Assembly (NCBI RefSeq): GCF_007097145.1
Contig: NZ_VJVZ01000007.1
Span: 124,001 to 188,000, forward strand
Length of the DNA stretch: 64,000 nucleotides
Direction of reading: 5' to 3'
Source: Flavobacterium zepuense
GTDB taxonomy: Bacteria; Bacteroidota; Bacteroidia; Flavobacteriales; Flavobacteriaceae
In this document: piece after piece, positions 61,491-64,000 of the stretch
Layout of the letters: each line of letters starts with the position of its first letter
Position numbering within the stretch: position 1 is the first letter of the stretch
Translations under genes and position numbers: made by a program
The notes under the pieces: model-generated
The model's database searches: none
What the model saw: the letters and a program-made list of their open reading frames with translations, nothing else
Told to the model about the DNA's origin: nothing

Positions 61491-64000
61491 ATGAAAAAAA
61501 TTTACTTCCTTTTGCTTCTTTTTACGATCAGCATGAGTGCCCAACAGCCATTTGTAACTAAATGGTACACCTACGAGGGCGATCTTAGTATCACAATGCC
61601 CGTAGTAAACAATGCCGGCAATAACTAAACGATCGATTTTGGCGACGGCACCATCCTTACAAATCAAACGGGCCCTGTGTCGCATACCTATACTACCGTA
61701 GGCACCTTTACAGTTTCTATGTCAGGTATCTTTGGCCGGCTTGATGCTACCCTACTCGACATTGAACAGGATGCACCGCAGCTTATTTCGGTAGACCAGT
61801 GGGGCACTAACCAATGGACGAGTATGGAAAATGCCTTTGCAAATTGCGCTAACTTAGAGATCAATGCTACCGATGCTCCTAACCTTAGCCAGGCCACAAG
61901 CCTGAAAAGAATGTTTTACGATATAAATGATATCAACACATCGTTAAACAATTGGGATGTTTCTACCATTACAGATATGTCTTCTATGTTCTATTTTACA
62001 TCCTACAGCCAGTCACTGGGTAATTGGGATGTATCTAATGTTACAGATATGTCTAATATGTTTAGCAGCTGCGGCTTTGGCGGGGCAGTTTTAGACCTTA
62101 ATAACTGGGATGTATCTAACGTTACAAACATGTACCACATGTTTAGCCAGGTGTCTATAATAGAGCCTTTAAACAACTGGGACGTATCTAATGTAACCGA
62201 TATGTCGTACATGTTTTACCAGGCAACAACTTTTGATCAGCCTTTAAATAATTGGGACGTTTCTAATGTTACCAATATGGCATACATGTTTTGCCAAACA
62301 AATTACAATCAGCCTCTAAACGATTGGGATGTATCTAACGTAACCGATATGTCGAATATGTTTTTTAATGTATTTTCATTTAATCAGCCATTAGACAATT
62401 GGGATGTATCTAACGTTACCAACATGAGAAGCATGTTTTATAATGCGAATGCTTTTAACCAGCCTTTAGACTCCTGGGATGTTAGCAATGTAACCAATAT
62501 GACCATGATGTTTTTTCAGGCAGACTCCTTTAACCAACCGTTAAATAACTGGAATGTTTCTGCCCTTACAGAGATGACCATGATGTTTAGAAATGCCGAC
62601 TTATTTAATCAGCCCCTAAATAACTGGGATGTATCTAACGTTACACAAATGGGCAGTTTTGTAGAATATGCCACAAGTTTTAACCAGGACCTTTCTGACT
62701 GGAATTTTAATCCTGATGTAGATTATTTTAACATGGGATATACCGCGCTTGATACCCAAAATTATGATGCCCTGCTTTTACGATTTGCACAATTAGGCCT
62801 GCAAAATAAAAGTATGGGCGCTTATGGTATAAGCTATTGCGACTCCGGTGTACGTGAGTACCTTATTAATGAGTTAGAATGGAATATTGCAGACGATACC
62901 TTAGGCGAAGAATGCGGAGGGAACACCATTACCGGTAATGTGTTATTTGATTCAGATGCAAACGGCTGCGATTCAGCCGATATTACCGCAAACAACTTTT
63001 TAGTGACTGCTAATAATGGAGAATTTACCTATTCTACTATTACCTCAAACGGCGAATATGATCTACATATCATGGAAGATACGTATAACGTTGGTTTACT
63101 AAATGTACCTTCCTACTATGCGGTAACGCCGCCATCGTCTGAGGTAAGCTTTACAGGTTTTGGCAATGAGCAGGAACTAAACTTTTGCCTTACGGCAAAT
63201 CAGTCGGTAAACGATTTAAACATTACCCTGCTGCCCCTTAATGAGGCACGCCCGGGTTTTGAATCTAATTACAGGCTTATAGTACAAAATATAGGCACCC
63301 TGCCCACTAACGGCACCATAGCAGGATTATCTTATAACGAAACCATACAAACATTTGTTACTTCAAGCCAGGCACCATCAACTGCCACAACAAACGGGCT
63401 AAACTTTGATTTAGGCACCCTACAGCCGTTTGAAAGTCAAATAATAGACATTACCATGCAAACGTTTACTCCTCCTACCGTAAATGGTGGAGAAATAATA
63501 AATTTTGTTGCTGCAGTTACACCAAACACTGCCGACCTTACCCCCGATGATAATACCTTTATTTATGACCAGGATGTGGTAAACTCCTACGACCCTAACG
63601 ACAAAACCGTACTACAGGGCAGCGATATATATATGGAGCAAACCGGTGGATATCTTGATTATATTATCAGGTTCCAGAATACGGGCAGCGCAAGCGCCAT
63701 TACAGTAAGGATAGAAGACCTGCTGCATGAAAACCTGGACTGGGCAACTTTTCAGCCTATTACCGCAAGCCATGCTTACACCGTAGAGGTTACAGATGGC
63801 AATAAGGTAAAGTTCATCTTTAATAACATTAACCTGCCCCACGAGGCCGCAAATGAGCCTGCCAGCCATGGTTTTATTGCTTATAAAATAAAACCTGTGG
63901 GCAATATACAGGTGGGCGATATGATTACCGGGCAAGCCGGGATATTTTTTGATTACAACCTGCCTATCATAACCAACTCAGCCGATACCCAAGTGGTAGA
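61491..64000 (+). pseudogene. BspA-type repeat surface protein, interrupted by an in-frame stop, cut by right edge
   Basis: The ATG at 61491 opens a signal peptide (FTISMSAQ) and about 45 codons, then TAA at 61626-61628. The same frame continues without another stop to the window end, in a matching PKD-like sequence, TIDFGDGTILTNQTGPVSHT. So the stop is inside one ORF, as a point mutation or sequencing error. About ten 24-residue repeats (PLNNWDVSNVTDMSYMF type, DUF285/BspA; about 61930-62700) follow, then a SdrD-B-like and a DUF7619-type module (YDPNDKTVLQGSDIYMEQTG to DMITGQAGIFFDYN). A T9SS sorting domain is expected beyond the edge. Confidence 0.8.

Noticed and set aside
61930..62700. Regular 72-bp repeats (NWDVSNVT) as a minisatellite
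   Set aside because: They encode BspA-type repeats in one frame and are part of a protein gene.

Overview
The window looks like chromosomal DNA of a flavobacterium (Bacteroidota, Flavobacteriaceae, probably Flavobacterium or a close relative). The support is a SusC/SusD pair, T9SS-type C-terminal sorting domains, Bacteroidota -7 promoter boxes (TAnnTTTG), weak ribosome binding sites, AT-rich intergenic DNA and several protein families typical of flavobacteria. I saw no rRNA, tRNA, CRISPR array, transposase or phage structural gene.

Positions 1-20.8 kb form a polysaccharide utilization locus for uronic-acid-rich plant glycans. A minus-strand group encodes a GH115 alpha-glucuronidase, a GH28 polygalacturonase and a further glycosidase-like protein cut by the left edge. 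A plus-strand group encodes SusC, SusD and a second GH28 lipoprotein. A five-gene minus-strand operon encodes a DUF4861-like secreted protein, KduI, UxaC, a KDPG aldolase and a hexuronate MFS transporter. A GntR-type regulator is divergent from that operon, and a GH43 exo-galactanase-like enzyme converges on the regulator. Released galacturonate and unsaturated uronates would enter by SusCD and ExuT and be processed by UxaC or KduI toward KDPG and the aldolase. KduD, KdgK and UxaB/UxaA are not in view. Five promoters in this locus share one architecture: two CAGGAY-like half-sites spaced 10 bp, ending 21-22 bp before the -7 box. This apparent shared operator is the strongest new observation, and it moves the GH43 start to a TTG codon.

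20.8-36.4 kb is mostly housekeeping and accessory genes: GNAT, a basic low-complexity secreted protein, a DUF421 membrane protein, a PfpI/DJ-1 protein, dienelactone hydrolase and an M28 peptidase. A cluster of small hypothetical genes with an XRE regulator follows, then a DEAD-box helicase, a lactonase-type propeller, and an operon of a BatA-like vWA protein, a dihydroorotase homologue lacking its metal histidines, a small membrane protein and an esterase, with an Smr protein opposite.

36.4-54.7 kb carries ornithine aminotransferase, DinB, a WYL regulator, DUF1697, RlmD followed by a DUF6452/DUF6048-like pair, a T9SS surface protein, DUF4294, an M42 peptidase, a thioredoxin-ApbE-DUF4266-DUF3570 operon, an ABC-F ATPase with one degenerate P-loop, a redoxin-like lipoprotein lacking CxxC, and an NlpC/P60 hydrolase.

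54.8-64 kb holds a surface protein with five F5/8C-like modules plus a CBM6-like module and no catalytic domain, small enzymes (SRPBCC, ABM, MdaB-like with a divergent LysR), repeat-rich intergenic DNA, an orphan terminator that may end a small RNA, and a BspA-type repeat protein interrupted by an in-frame stop and cut by the right edge.
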